From the NCBI RefSeq assembly GCF_050296195.1, contig NZ_JBNKRB010000034.1: DNA of 64,000 bases; one strand, 5' to 3'. Source of the DNA: Gynuella sp050296195 (GTDB taxonomy: Bacteria > Pseudomonadota > Gammaproteobacteria > Pseudomonadales > Natronospirillaceae). The notes beneath the pieces were generated by a model. The model did not search any database and was not told the origin of the DNA. It was given only the letters and a program-made list of their open reading frames with translations. The position numbers were made by a program, and so were the translations under genes. Positions 1 to 7,769 of this stretch are shown here, piece by piece (position 1 is the stretch's first letter; every line of letters begins with the position of its first letter).

Positions 1-791
1 TTGGCTTTGGTGGGTATGCATCGGCGCCCGGAGCAATTGCTGCCAAGATAAAACGTATCCCGGTGTTAATCCATGAGCAGAACGGAACGCCCGGAATGAC
101 CAATGCCTATTTGAGTCGTTGGGTGGAAAAAGTGATTCAGGCTTTTCCTCAGACGTTTCCAGAAAAGGTTAATCCAATTACCTTGGGTAACCCTGTGCGG
201 GGCAAGCTGGCTAATGTTAAAAAAATGCAGGAATGTGAAAACCTGCAGCGGGTCTTAATTCTGGGTGGTAGTTCAGGTGCTCAATCATTGAATATCATTA
301 TGCCAGAAGTATTTTCACAGATTGATGAGCGACAAAGACCGGAAATTTATCATCAAACTGGTCAAGGAAAGTTGGAAGAGACATTGTCCTGTTATCAACA
401 GTGTGGTGTTGAGGCAAATGTTGTTGAGTATATAGATAATATGGCAACAGCTTATGACTGGGCAGAGCTGGTGATATCCAGATCCGGAGCCTCGACTGTT
501 TCTGAATTGGCGGTAGCCGGCAGACCTTCGATCCTGATTCCCTATCCGTGGCATAAAGATCAGCAGCAGTACTTTAATGCCAGAGTGTTAACCGACATCC
601 ATGGGGCAGTTGTGTGTGAGCAGAATGAACAATTGAGCCAAAATCTGCTGCATCATATTAAACAATTAATGGGCAATCCAAAGACGCTGGTTAACATGGC
701 CACCGCTTTGGAACAAGTTGCTATTCGGGATTCAGCGGAAAGAATTGTGCGTTTGATCGAGAAATTTTTGACAGGAAGAAGGCAGGGGTAA
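1..791 (+). CDS. murG: MurG, UDP-GlcNAc:lipid I GlcNAc transferase (3' part)
   Basis: Adds GlcNAc to undecaprenyl-PP-MurNAc-pentapeptide (lipid I) on the inner face of the cytoplasmic membrane to give lipid II. The reading frame is already open at base 3 with the family motif GFGGYASAPG, so the N-terminal third lies upstream of the window. The GTG at 63 is an internal codon and not the start. Visible landmarks are the HEQN motif near base 78, the second Rossmann glycine stretch (ILGGSSGAQSLN) and the donor-binding ISRSGASTVSE segment. It ends 6 bases before murC, consistent with one dcw transcript. The identity is secure; only the 5' end is missing. Confidence 0.96.
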   Translation, partial: GFGGYASAPGAIAAKIKRIPVLIHEQNGTPGMTNAYLSRWVEKVIQAFPQTFPEKVNPITLGNPVRGKLANVKKMQECENLQRVLILGGSSGAQSLNIIMPEVFSQIDERQRPEIYHQTGQGKLEETLSCYQQCGVEANVVEYIDNMATAYDWAELVISRSGASTVSELAVAGRPSILIPYPWHKDQQQYFNARVLTDIHGAVVCEQNEQLSQNLLHHIKQLMGNPKTLVNMATALEQVAIRDSAERIVRLIEKFLTGRRQG

Positions 792-797
792 TGCGAA

Positions 798-2228
798 ATG
801 ACTAAAGTGACCTTTGAAATTCCTGAAATGCGAAGAATCAAAAATATCCACTTCATCGGTATTGGTGGAGTCGGGATGTGCGGTATTGCGGAAGTTCTAT
901 TGAACCAGGGATATCACATTAGTGGATCAGATATTCGGTCTTCTGCGGTAACTCAGCGTCTGGAACAACTAGGTGCCCGCATTGCCATTGGACATAGTGC
1001 AGAGAACGTCATGAATGTTGATGTTGTAGTTGTCTCCAGTGCAATTGATACCAAAAATCCGGAAGTACATCAGGCAAACGAACTGCGTATACCGATTGTG
1101 CCGAGAGCAGAAATGCTTGGCGAATTGATGAGATTTCGTCATGGTATTGCCATCGCCGGAACGCATGGGAAAACCACTACAACCAGTATTATGGCATCGG
1201 TTCTGGCAGAGGCTAATTTGGATCCTACATTCGTGATTGGAGGCAAGTTAACCAGCGCGGGAACGAATGCAAAGTTAGGTACCAGTCACTATCTCGTCGC
1301 TGAAGCCGATGAGAGTGACGCGTCATTTTTGCACCTGCAGCCGATGACGGCAATTGTTACCAATATCGATGCAGATCATATGTCCACTTATGGTGGGGAT
1401 TTTGAACAGGTTAAGGATGCTTTCGTCAGCTTTTTACACAACTTGCCATTTTATGGACTGGCGGTTGTCTGTGTTGATGATGAACATGTGAAATCAATAT
1501 TGCCGAAGTTAACCAGACAATTTGTGACCTATGGTTTTTCGTCGAAAGCTGATTATCAGGCTTACGATGTACTGCAGAATGGGATGAAAACTCAATTTAA
1601 AGTTAAGCGTCCAGGATATAGTGAGGATCTCGAAATTACCATTAACATGCCTGGTCGACATAATGTTCAAAATGCATTGGCAGCGATTGCTGTGGCGAGC
1701 GATGAGGGGATATCGGATATTGCAATCGTCCAGGGTTTAGAGCGTTTCCGAGGAGTGGGAAGGCGGTTTCAAGTGCAAGGCGAATTTTCTACAGATAATG
1801 GCGCAGTGATGTTGGTAGATGACTATGGTCATCACCCAAGGGAAGTGGATGTTACGATTGCCGCAATTCGTGAAGGTTTTCCTGAACGTAGACTGGTAAC
1901 TATTTTTCAGCCGCACAGATATACCCGTACCCGGGACTTATATGAGGATTTTGTGTCGGTCTTATCCAAGGTGGATGTTTTGCTATTGATGGAAGTATAT
2001 CCCGCAGGTGAGGAGCCAATTAATGGTGCGGATGGGCGTAGTTTGTGCCGCAGTATTCGCCAAAGAGGCAGAATAGATCCTATATTTGTTGAGGATAAGA
2101 AACTACTGCCAGGAATACTGAAGGATATATTGCAGGACGGAGATTTGCTGCTTACTCAGGGTGCAGGAAATATTGGGCTGATATCTGTGGAGTTGTCTGA
2201 GAACAATCTGGGGTTTGCAAAATCATGA
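798..2228 (+). CDS. murC: MurC, UDP-N-acetylmuramate--L-alanine ligase
   Basis: ATP-dependent cytoplasmic ligase that adds L-Ala to UDP-MurNAc, the first step of stem-peptide synthesis. The protein has 476 residues, close to the usual length. An N-terminal Rossmann segment for UDP-MurNAc (FIGIGGVGMCGIA, near residues 18-30) is followed by the ATP-binding loop GTHGKTTTTS near residue 121 and the Mur-ligase EADESDASF and DDYGHHP motifs. The stop codon overlaps the ftsQ start as ATGA, so the two are translationally coupled. The usual murB and/or ddl genes between murC and ftsQ are absent. Confidence 0.98.
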   Translation: MTKVTFEIPEMRRIKNIHFIGIGGVGMCGIAEVLLNQGYHISGSDIRSSAVTQRLEQLGARIAIGHSAENVMNVDVVVVSSAIDTKNPEVHQANELRIPIVPRAEMLGELMRFRHGIAIAGTHGKTTTTSIMASVLAEANLDPTFVIGGKLTSAGTNAKLGTSHYLVAEADESDASFLHLQPMTAIVTNIDADHMSTYGGDFEQVKDAFVSFLHNLPFYGLAVVCVDDEHVKSILPKLTRQFVTYGFSSKADYQAYDVLQNGMKTQFKVKRPGYSEDLEITINMPGRHNVQNALAAIAVASDEGISDIAIVQGLERFRGVGRRFQVQGEFSTDNGAVMLVDDYGHHPREVDVTIAAIREGFPERRLVTIFQPHRYTRTRDLYEDFVSVLSKVDVLLLMEVYPAGEEPINGADGRSLCRSIRQRGRIDPIFVEDKKLLPGILKDILQDGDLLLTQGAGNIGLISVELSENNLGFAKS

Positions 2229-3040
2229 CCTTAGCAATCACTCGGGAGCAGCCCAGGGTCAGAGGTGCGACCAGAAAAAAACAAAAGAAACCCAGTAAAG
2301 TTTTCAGCTACATTCGGGTGTTACTGAGTTTGCGAGTCTGGAGTGTTATTGCTGTATTTGCTGTTACCGTTTGTCTGCTGTTTTTTACTGCTGTAGGAAT
2401 TCAAAAAATACGTTGGTCTGTCTCCAGCGTTAAATTTAATCAGGTATTGATATATGAAGATGCTGATGCATTTAAGCAGTATTTATCAGGGTTGGTTGGT
2501 GTGAACTTGTTGACCGGAGGGTTGCAGCAGGTCAAAACCGATATCGAGTCATTCCCCTGGATTGCTTCTGCATCATTGTCTTTGGAGTGGCCTGGAGTGT
2601 TGCAGGTGTCGGTTGAAGAAGAGAAACCATTGGCATACTGGAATAACTCCGGTGTTGTCAGTCAAACGGGGAAAATCTTCAACTCAGAGACCAACTCTTT
2701 GATGTTGCCTAGATTATACGGCCCAAAAGGATCTCTCGATACTGTCATGCAGCAATATGTAACCTTTAGTTCCGCTTTGTTACGTCAGGGGTTGGTGCTT
2801 GATTCGCTAATCATGACCGCTGATGGTGGAGTGAGTTTAAAGACAGAATCGGGTATGGAAATTTTGCTGGGCAGAAAAGATATTACCGAGCGTTTTGATT
2901 CGGTACTTAGTGTTCTGGCTAGAAGTAGTCAGTATGTGAACCAGATAAAATACCTTGATGCGCGGTATGAACATGCAGTGGCGCTGAAAGTGAATGAACA
3001 ACAAGTTGTGAGTGGAGAAGAAACAAATGGCCGCGGCTAA
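2225..3040 (+). CDS. ftsQ: FtsQ, divisome protein with POTRA domain
   Basis: Bitopic inner-membrane protein that links early and late divisome components (FtsBL and FtsWI). The 271 residues begin with a basic cytoplasmic tail rich in Arg and Lys, followed by one membrane span (about residues 35-57), a periplasmic POTRA region with the typical start WSVSSVKFNQV and a beta domain with WPGVLQVSVEE. The ATG overlaps the murC stop by four bases. Its 3' end overlaps the chosen ftsA start by 14 bases, so murC-ftsQ-ftsA form a tightly packed operon. Confidence 0.95.
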   Translation: MTLAITREQPRVRGATRKKQKKPSKVFSYIRVLLSLRVWSVIAVFAVTVCLLFFTAVGIQKIRWSVSSVKFNQVLIYEDADAFKQYLSGLVGVNLLTGGLQQVKTDIESFPWIASASLSLEWPGVLQVSVEEEKPLAYWNNSGVVSQTGKIFNSETNSLMLPRLYGPKGSLDTVMQQYVTFSSALLRQGLVLDSLIMTADGGVSLKTESGMEILLGRKDITERFDSVLSVLARSSQYVNQIKYLDARYEHAVALKVNEQQVVSGEETNGRG

Positions 3041-4268
3041 TCACGGACAATTACTCGTCGGACTGGATATCGGCACTTCAAAAGTTGTTGCTATCGTTGG
3101 GACGGTAACAGCCGATGGCGGTATTGAGATAGTAGGGCTGGGATCGCATAAGTCCCGAGGGCTGAAAAAAGGTGTGGTCGTTAACATCGAATCGACCGTT
3201 CAATCTATCCAGCGAGCCATTGAAGAAGCTGAACTTATGTCTGGTTGTGATATTCACTCCGTTCATGTGGGTATTGCCGGAAGTCACATTCATAGTTTGA
3301 ACAGCCATGGCATTGTTGCAGTTCGCGACAAAGAGGTCATTGAGGCTGATATCGAAAGAGTTTTGGATGCGGCAAAAGCTATTGCTGTACCTGCGGATCA
3401 GAAAATTCTTCATATTCTGCCTCAGGAATACATTATTGATAGTCAGGAAGGCATTAAAGAACCACTGGGTATGTGTGGAGTCCGTTTAGAAGCGCGTGTA
3501 CATGTTGTGACTGGTGCGCTTAACGCGATTCAGAACATTGAGAAATGTATTCGACGCTGTGGACTGGAAGTGGAGGAAATTATTTTGGAGCAGTTGGCTT
3601 CCAGCCATGCTGTGCTGACTGACGATGAAAGGGAGTTAGGGGTTTGTCTTGTGGATATCGGTGGTGGAACGACAGATATCGCCATATTTACCGAAGGTGC
3701 TATCAGACATACTGCCGTGATTCCAATTGCCGGCGATCAGGTAACCAATGATATTGCCATGGCATTTGCAACTCCCACGCAGCATGCCGAAGACATAAAG
3801 ATCAAATATGCATGTGCATTAGCGCAATTAGCGAATGAAAACGAAACGATTCAGGTTCCCAGTGTAGGTGATCGACCAGCCAGGTCGTTGACGCGCCAGG
3901 CATTGGCAGAAGTTGTTGAACCTCGTTATGAAGAATTGTTCACCCTTATTCAAGCCGAATTGAGAAGAAGTGGATTCGAAGATCTCATTCCCTCTGGAAT
4001 TGTTTTGACAGGTGGAACAGCAAAAATGGAAGGAGCCGTTGAGTTGGCTGAGGAGGTATTTCATGTACCGGTTCGATTAGCGAGCCCCCAAGAAATTACA
4101 GGTTTAACAGATATCGTAAGAAATCCGATTTATTCGACAGGTGTGGGATTGTTGATGCATGCAGCAAAACAAGTTCACGAGGGGGGAGTTCCCCAGGCTA
4201 AAGCCTATGTCGAAGAACAAGACGGTGTCTTGGTACGTATTAAAGAATGGTTTAAACGAAATTTTTAA
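3027..4268 (+). CDS. ftsA: FtsA, actin-like membrane tether of the Z ring
   Basis: Actin-fold ATPase that anchors FtsZ polymers to the membrane and recruits later divisome proteins. I chose the ATG at 3027 because it follows a GGAGAAG ribosome-binding site at seven-base spacing and gives the usual N-terminus MAAANHGQ; a GTG at 3012 in frame would add five residues. Motifs: phosphate 1 loop GLDIGTSKV, phosphate 2 VDIGGGTTDIAIF, adenosine loop GIVLTGGTAKMEG, and a C-terminal amphipathic tail rich in Lys, Phe and Trp (KEWFKRNF) for membrane binding. The length of 413 residues is normal. Confidence 0.97.
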   Translation: MAAANHGQLLVGLDIGTSKVVAIVGTVTADGGIEIVGLGSHKSRGLKKGVVVNIESTVQSIQRAIEEAELMSGCDIHSVHVGIAGSHIHSLNSHGIVAVRDKEVIEADIERVLDAAKAIAVPADQKILHILPQEYIIDSQEGIKEPLGMCGVRLEARVHVVTGALNAIQNIEKCIRRCGLEVEEIILEQLASSHAVLTDDERELGVCLVDIGGGTTDIAIFTEGAIRHTAVIPIAGDQVTNDIAMAFATPTQHAEDIKIKYACALAQLANENETIQVPSVGDRPARSLTRQALAEVVEPRYEELFTLIQAELRRSGFEDLIPSGIVLTGGTAKMEGAVELAEEVFHVPVRLASPQEITGLTDIVRNPIYSTGVGLLMHAAKQVHEGGVPQAKAYVEEQDGVLVRIKEWFKRNF

Positions 4269-4280
4269 GTTTTTTGAGAC

Positions 4281-4310
4281 ATACAGTCGGTCTGGATGAT
4301 TTGACTGTAT
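4281..4310 (+). other. Stem-loop between ftsA and ftsZ
   Basis: An 8-bp perfect inverted repeat (ATACAGTC at 4281-4288 and GACTGTAT at 4303-4310) with a 14-base loop lies in the 67-base ftsA-ftsZ gap. No T-run follows, so it does not look like an intrinsic terminator. It could be an mRNA processing or stability structure that raises ftsZ relative to ftsA. The role is inference. Confidence 0.45.
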
Positions 4311-4335
4311 TAACCAAAAGCAGAGGAGCAGGGCT

Positions 4336-5532
4336 ATGTCCTTTAAAGATCGAGATTTAGAACACAAAACCGGTGATATTTTCACTTTAGTAGATGATTT
4401 TCCGCAATCAGCTGTCATCAAAGTCGTTGGCGTTGGTGGTGGTGGTGGCAATGCTGTTCAGCATATGCTTAACAGCAGTATTGAAGGTGTTGAATTTATT
4501 TGTGCCAACACAGATGCCCAGGCATTGAAGTCATTGGAGGCTCGTACTGCGGTCCAGCTTGGGGGAACCATTACCCGTGGTCTTGGTGCGGGGGCAAATC
4601 CAGAAATTGGTCGCCAGTCAGCACTGGAGGATAGAGACCGAATAGCAGAGGTGCTTAAAGACGCAGATATGGTCTTTATTACTGCTGGTATGGGCGGCGG
4701 CACGGGCACTGGAGCGGCACCTATTGTTGCGGAAGTGGCCAAAGAAATGGGAATTTTGACAGTTGCAGTGGTCACCAAACCGTTCCAGTTTGAAGGAAGG
4801 AAACGGATGACCATTGCGGAGGCCGGTTTGGAAGAGTTAGGGCAACACGTTGATTCCCTGATTACCATTCCAAACCAGAAGCTACTGCAAGTGTTGGGCA
4901 ATAATGTTACCTTGCTGGATGCCTTCGCTGCAGCTAATGACGTGTTGCTAAACGCTGTACAGGGGGTTGCTGACCTGATTATTCGTCCCGGTTTGATCAA
5001 TGTGGACTTTGCCGATGTTCGCACAGTAATGTCCGAGATGGGAATGGCCATGATGGGGTCCGGTCGTGCAAGTGGTGAAAACCGCGCCTCAAAAGCCGCT
5101 GAAGCCGCTGTCCGCAGTCCCTTATTGGAAGATATTGATCTACAGGGAGCCAGAGGCATTCTGGTAAATGTTACCGGTGGTCTGGATATGGGACTGACTG
5201 AGTTTGATGAGGTTGGCCGTATAGTCCATGAATATGCTTCTGATGAAGCGACTGTAGTGGTCGGAACTGTAGTAGATCCGGAGATCTCTGATGAAATCCG
5301 TGTTACGGTTGTGGCGACAGGTCTGAATCGTCCGGTAGCCAAACCTAAAGTGGCGGTTGACAACACCCGTAAAAGTGCTGCTCAGTCACCTGAAGCCCGG
5401 AAGTTTGATCGCTCAGCTCCAGTTGCTAAAAAAGCACATGGACAAGAGGTTTCGCATCAGCAACAAAAGGAAATTTCCCGAGATTTAGACTATCTGGATA
5501 TTCCTGCTTTTCTGCGGAAACAAGCTGACTAA
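4336..5532 (+). CDS. ftsZ: FtsZ, tubulin-like division GTPase
   Basis: GTP-dependent polymer that forms the cytokinetic ring. The protein has 398 residues. The N-terminal GTPase domain carries the tubulin signature GGGTGTGAAP near residues 119-128 and the T7 synergy loop NVDFADVRTVM. It is followed by the FtsZ C-terminal domain, a variable Ala/Lys/Gln-rich linker, and the conserved C-terminal peptide LDIPAFLRKQ that binds FtsA and ZipA. The ATG is preceded by AGAGGAGCAGGG, a strong ribosome-binding site. Last of the ftsQAZ group. Confidence 0.99.
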   Translation: MSFKDRDLEHKTGDIFTLVDDFPQSAVIKVVGVGGGGGNAVQHMLNSSIEGVEFICANTDAQALKSLEARTAVQLGGTITRGLGAGANPEIGRQSALEDRDRIAEVLKDADMVFITAGMGGGTGTGAAPIVAEVAKEMGILTVAVVTKPFQFEGRKRMTIAEAGLEELGQHVDSLITIPNQKLLQVLGNNVTLLDAFAAANDVLLNAVQGVADLIIRPGLINVDFADVRTVMSEMGMAMMGSGRASGENRASKAAEAAVRSPLLEDIDLQGARGILVNVTGGLDMGLTEFDEVGRIVHEYASDEATVVVGTVVDPEISDEIRVTVVATGLNRPVAKPKVAVDNTRKSAAQSPEARKFDRSAPVAKKAHGQEVSHQQQKEISRDLDYLDIPAFLRKQAD

Positions 5533-5632
5533 AATATGAACGTTTACATAAAAATGGGTGCGGGTCATACAGCCGCTTTGGTAATATGCGGCGGTTCAAA
5601 ACCTATCCAAGTTGCTGCAGACCAAATTTAGT

Positions 5633-6544
5633 ATGATTAAACAACGTACACTTAAGAACATCATTAGGGCTACAGGGGTAGGCCTTCACTCCGGTGAAAA
5701 GGTCTACCTCACTCTTAAACCTGCTCCAGTCGATACCGGTATTGTTTTTTGCCGAACGGATTTGGAACCAGTGGTTGAAATTCCGGCGAAGGCAATGAAC
5801 GTTGGTGATACCACGATGTCGACGACTTTAGTGGCCGGTGGTGCGAGTGTAGATACTGTTGAGCACCTGTTATCAGCAATGGCGGGTCTAGGGATAGACA
5901 ACGCCTATATTGAAGTGAATGCTGCTGAAGTTCCAAGTATGGATGGTAGTGCTGGGCCTTTTGTGTTTTTGATTCAATCGGCAGGGATTGAAGAACAAGA
6001 CCGGGCTAAGAAGTTCATACGGATCAAAAAAACGGTTGAAGTAAAGGATGGCGATAAATACGCCCGCTTTGAACCTCATAATGGTTTTAAGGTGTCTTTT
6101 ACCATTGATTTTGATCATCCAGCGTTTAAAGACAGAAGTCAGAAACACTCTCTGGATTTTTCAACCACGTCTTTTATTAAAGAAATCAGCCGGGCAAGAA
6201 CATTTGGTTTTATGCGCGATTTTGAATACCTGAGGGCTAATAATTTGGCCTTGGGTGCTAGTTTCAGTAATGCCATTGCCTTGGATGACTTTAAAATCCT
6301 AAACGAAGATGGCCTGCGTTATGAAAATGAGTTCGTAAAACACAAAATTCTTGATGCGGTTGGTGATCTATATCTCTTAGGACACAGTCTTTTAGGTCAT
6401 TTTGTCGGCTTTAAATCTGGTCATGGCCTGAATAATTTACTGCTACGCGAGCTTTTAAAACATGAAGATGCTTGGGAATATGTTTCTTTTGAGGAAAAAA
6501 ATGCTCCTATAGCCTATACTCCGGTACTAGCAACTGAATATTAA
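5633..6544 (+). CDS. lpxC: LpxC, UDP-3-O-acyl-GlcNAc deacetylase
   Basis: Zinc-dependent cytoplasmic enzyme for the committed step of lipid A synthesis. The ATG at 5633 gives MIKQRTLKN and 303 residues, matching the family; an in-frame TTG at 5612 would add seven non-conserved residues. The first zinc histidine lies in VEHLLSAM (about residue 78), and the second region HKILDAVGDLYLLGH carries the other zinc and catalytic residues. FtsZ-LpxC order is standard in gammaproteobacteria. In E. coli LpxC is controlled by FtsH proteolysis; whether that holds here is not visible. Confidence 0.97.
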   Translation: MIKQRTLKNIIRATGVGLHSGEKVYLTLKPAPVDTGIVFCRTDLEPVVEIPAKAMNVGDTTMSTTLVAGGASVDTVEHLLSAMAGLGIDNAYIEVNAAEVPSMDGSAGPFVFLIQSAGIEEQDRAKKFIRIKKTVEVKDGDKYARFEPHNGFKVSFTIDFDHPAFKDRSQKHSLDFSTTSFIKEISRARTFGFMRDFEYLRANNLALGASFSNAIALDDFKILNEDGLRYENEFVKHKILDAVGDLYLLGHSLLGHFVGFKSGHGLNNLLLRELLKHEDAWEYVSFEEKNAPIAYTPVLATEY

Positions 6545-6573
6545 TGCAACTACCGTAGTGTCCAGTATTTTCT

Positions 6574-7503
6574 ATGATCAATATTATCGTCGTCAGCAGG
6601 CGAAATGGTCGCGTCAGATCGCTTTCCTCAGGAATGACTCTCTTCCTATTTCTCATAGGGCTCTCTTCTTTGGGGGGAGTCGGCTATTTTGGTTATTGGC
6701 TGGGGCACGAGCTTCAAAATGACGTTTTTGACCAAAACTCGGCCGCAGCGTGGAAGAAGACGCTTGCCAAGCAGAAAGAAGATATTTCCCAGGTAAAACA
6801 GTACAGCGAAGAACAGATTCAGGCGCTGACCGTTAGAATTGCAGAATTGCAGGCCAGGGCTACGCGCGTTGATGCCTTGGGCGAGCACTTGGTTAAGGTC
6901 GCAAAGTTAGACGAGGGTGAGTTTAATTTTTCTGAGCCTCCTGCTGTCGGAGGGCCTGAAGCCAGCGATTTGTATAGTGCTGCTTATCAGGTACCGGTCT
7001 TAACGGATGTCATCGATGATTTGGCGACTCGTATTGAAGGGCGGGAGGAGCAGTTGACAATATTGGAAAGTCTGTTGGGCAGTCGCAAGATCAGTAATGA
7101 CACCTTTATTGCAGGTCGCCCAATATTGAAAGGGTGGATGTCTTCACGTTATGGATACAGGTCAGATCCTTTTACGGGTAAGATGGCTTGGCATGAAGGC
7201 GTGGACTTTGCTGGTAAAGAAGGTTCTGAAATTGTGTCTGTCGCTGCTGGGGTGGTGACTTGGGCTGGAGAGCGTTACGGTTATGGTCTGATGGTTGAAA
7301 TCAATCACGGTTCTGGATATTCCACGCGGTATGGGCATTCCAAAGAAGTACTGGTTAAAGTCGGCGACATTGTCAAAAAAGGTCAGGTAATTGCCAAAAT
7401 GGGAAGTACGGGACGTTCAACAGGTCCTCATTGCCATTTTGAAGTGCACAATAACGGGAAAGCACTCGATCCAGCCAAGTTTATTCTTCGCGCAAGCAAA
7501 TAA
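6574..7503 (+). CDS. M23 family (LytM/peptidase) membrane-anchored protein
   Basis: Probable peptidoglycan endopeptidase or LytM-type regulator. The 309 residues open with a basic segment and one membrane span (about residues 20-45), then a coiled-coil stretch rich in Lys, Gln and Glu (about 55-105), then a C-terminal LytM domain. The domain keeps the metal ligands in WHEGVDFAG and HCHFEVHNNG, so it is probably an active zinc enzyme rather than an EnvC-like degenerate activator. It sits between lpxC and secA, the place held by secM in enterics. A role in septal or sidewall hydrolysis is inferred from context. Confidence 0.88.
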   Translation: MINIIVVSRRNGRVRSLSSGMTLFLFLIGLSSLGGVGYFGYWLGHELQNDVFDQNSAAAWKKTLAKQKEDISQVKQYSEEQIQALTVRIAELQARATRVDALGEHLVKVAKLDEGEFNFSEPPAVGGPEASDLYSAAYQVPVLTDVIDDLATRIEGREEQLTILESLLGSRKISNDTFIAGRPILKGWMSSRYGYRSDPFTGKMAWHEGVDFAGKEGSEIVSVAAGVVTWAGERYGYGLMVEINHGSGYSTRYGHSKEVLVKVGDIVKKGQVIAKMGSTGRSTGPHCHFEVHNNGKALDPAKFILRASK

Positions 7504-7769
7504 AATTCACAATTTGCTTGCGATCTAACAAAAAGCCTCCATTTTCCAAAGACATAAAGTAACTGAGCCGGTATATTTAGCGGCCAAAAATTTGTCTTAC
7601 TTATCAGAGCGGCTTACACGGCCCGAAGTATTACAACTATATCTTTTAACCAGAGCCTATCTCAAAATTGGAAATATACGAGCCTGATTCCAGTAGATAT
7701 CACCGATTTTGATCAGTTTTAAGATAGGTTCTGGCAAACCCATCGCGATTGAGGCAATTAAGACAGCAG
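7504..7769 (+). promoter_or_regulatory. secA leader region with long RNA hairpin
   Basis: The 266-base gap before secA holds no SecM-like open frame; I found no ATG in its first 150 bases. Arms at 7650-7671 and 7713-7734 pair over 22 positions as RNA with a single mismatch (C-A) and about three G-U wobbles, around a 41-base loop. Part of the left arm (CAAAATTGG, 7663-7671) can instead pair with CCGATTTTG (7703-7711) inside the loop, giving a mutually exclusive fold. The hairpin ends about 35 bases before the secA ATG. A regulatory leader is inferred; a degenerate mobile-element inverted repeat is the alternative. Confidence 0.5.

Noticed and set aside
4458..5366. 302-codon open frame antisense to ftsZ
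   Set aside because: It lies wholly inside ftsZ, has Ser/Thr/Pro-rich composition typical of a mirrored frame and matches no family.
7504..7649. SecM-like arrest peptide gene upstream of secA
   Set aside because: No ATG and only very short TTG-initiated frames in this stretch.
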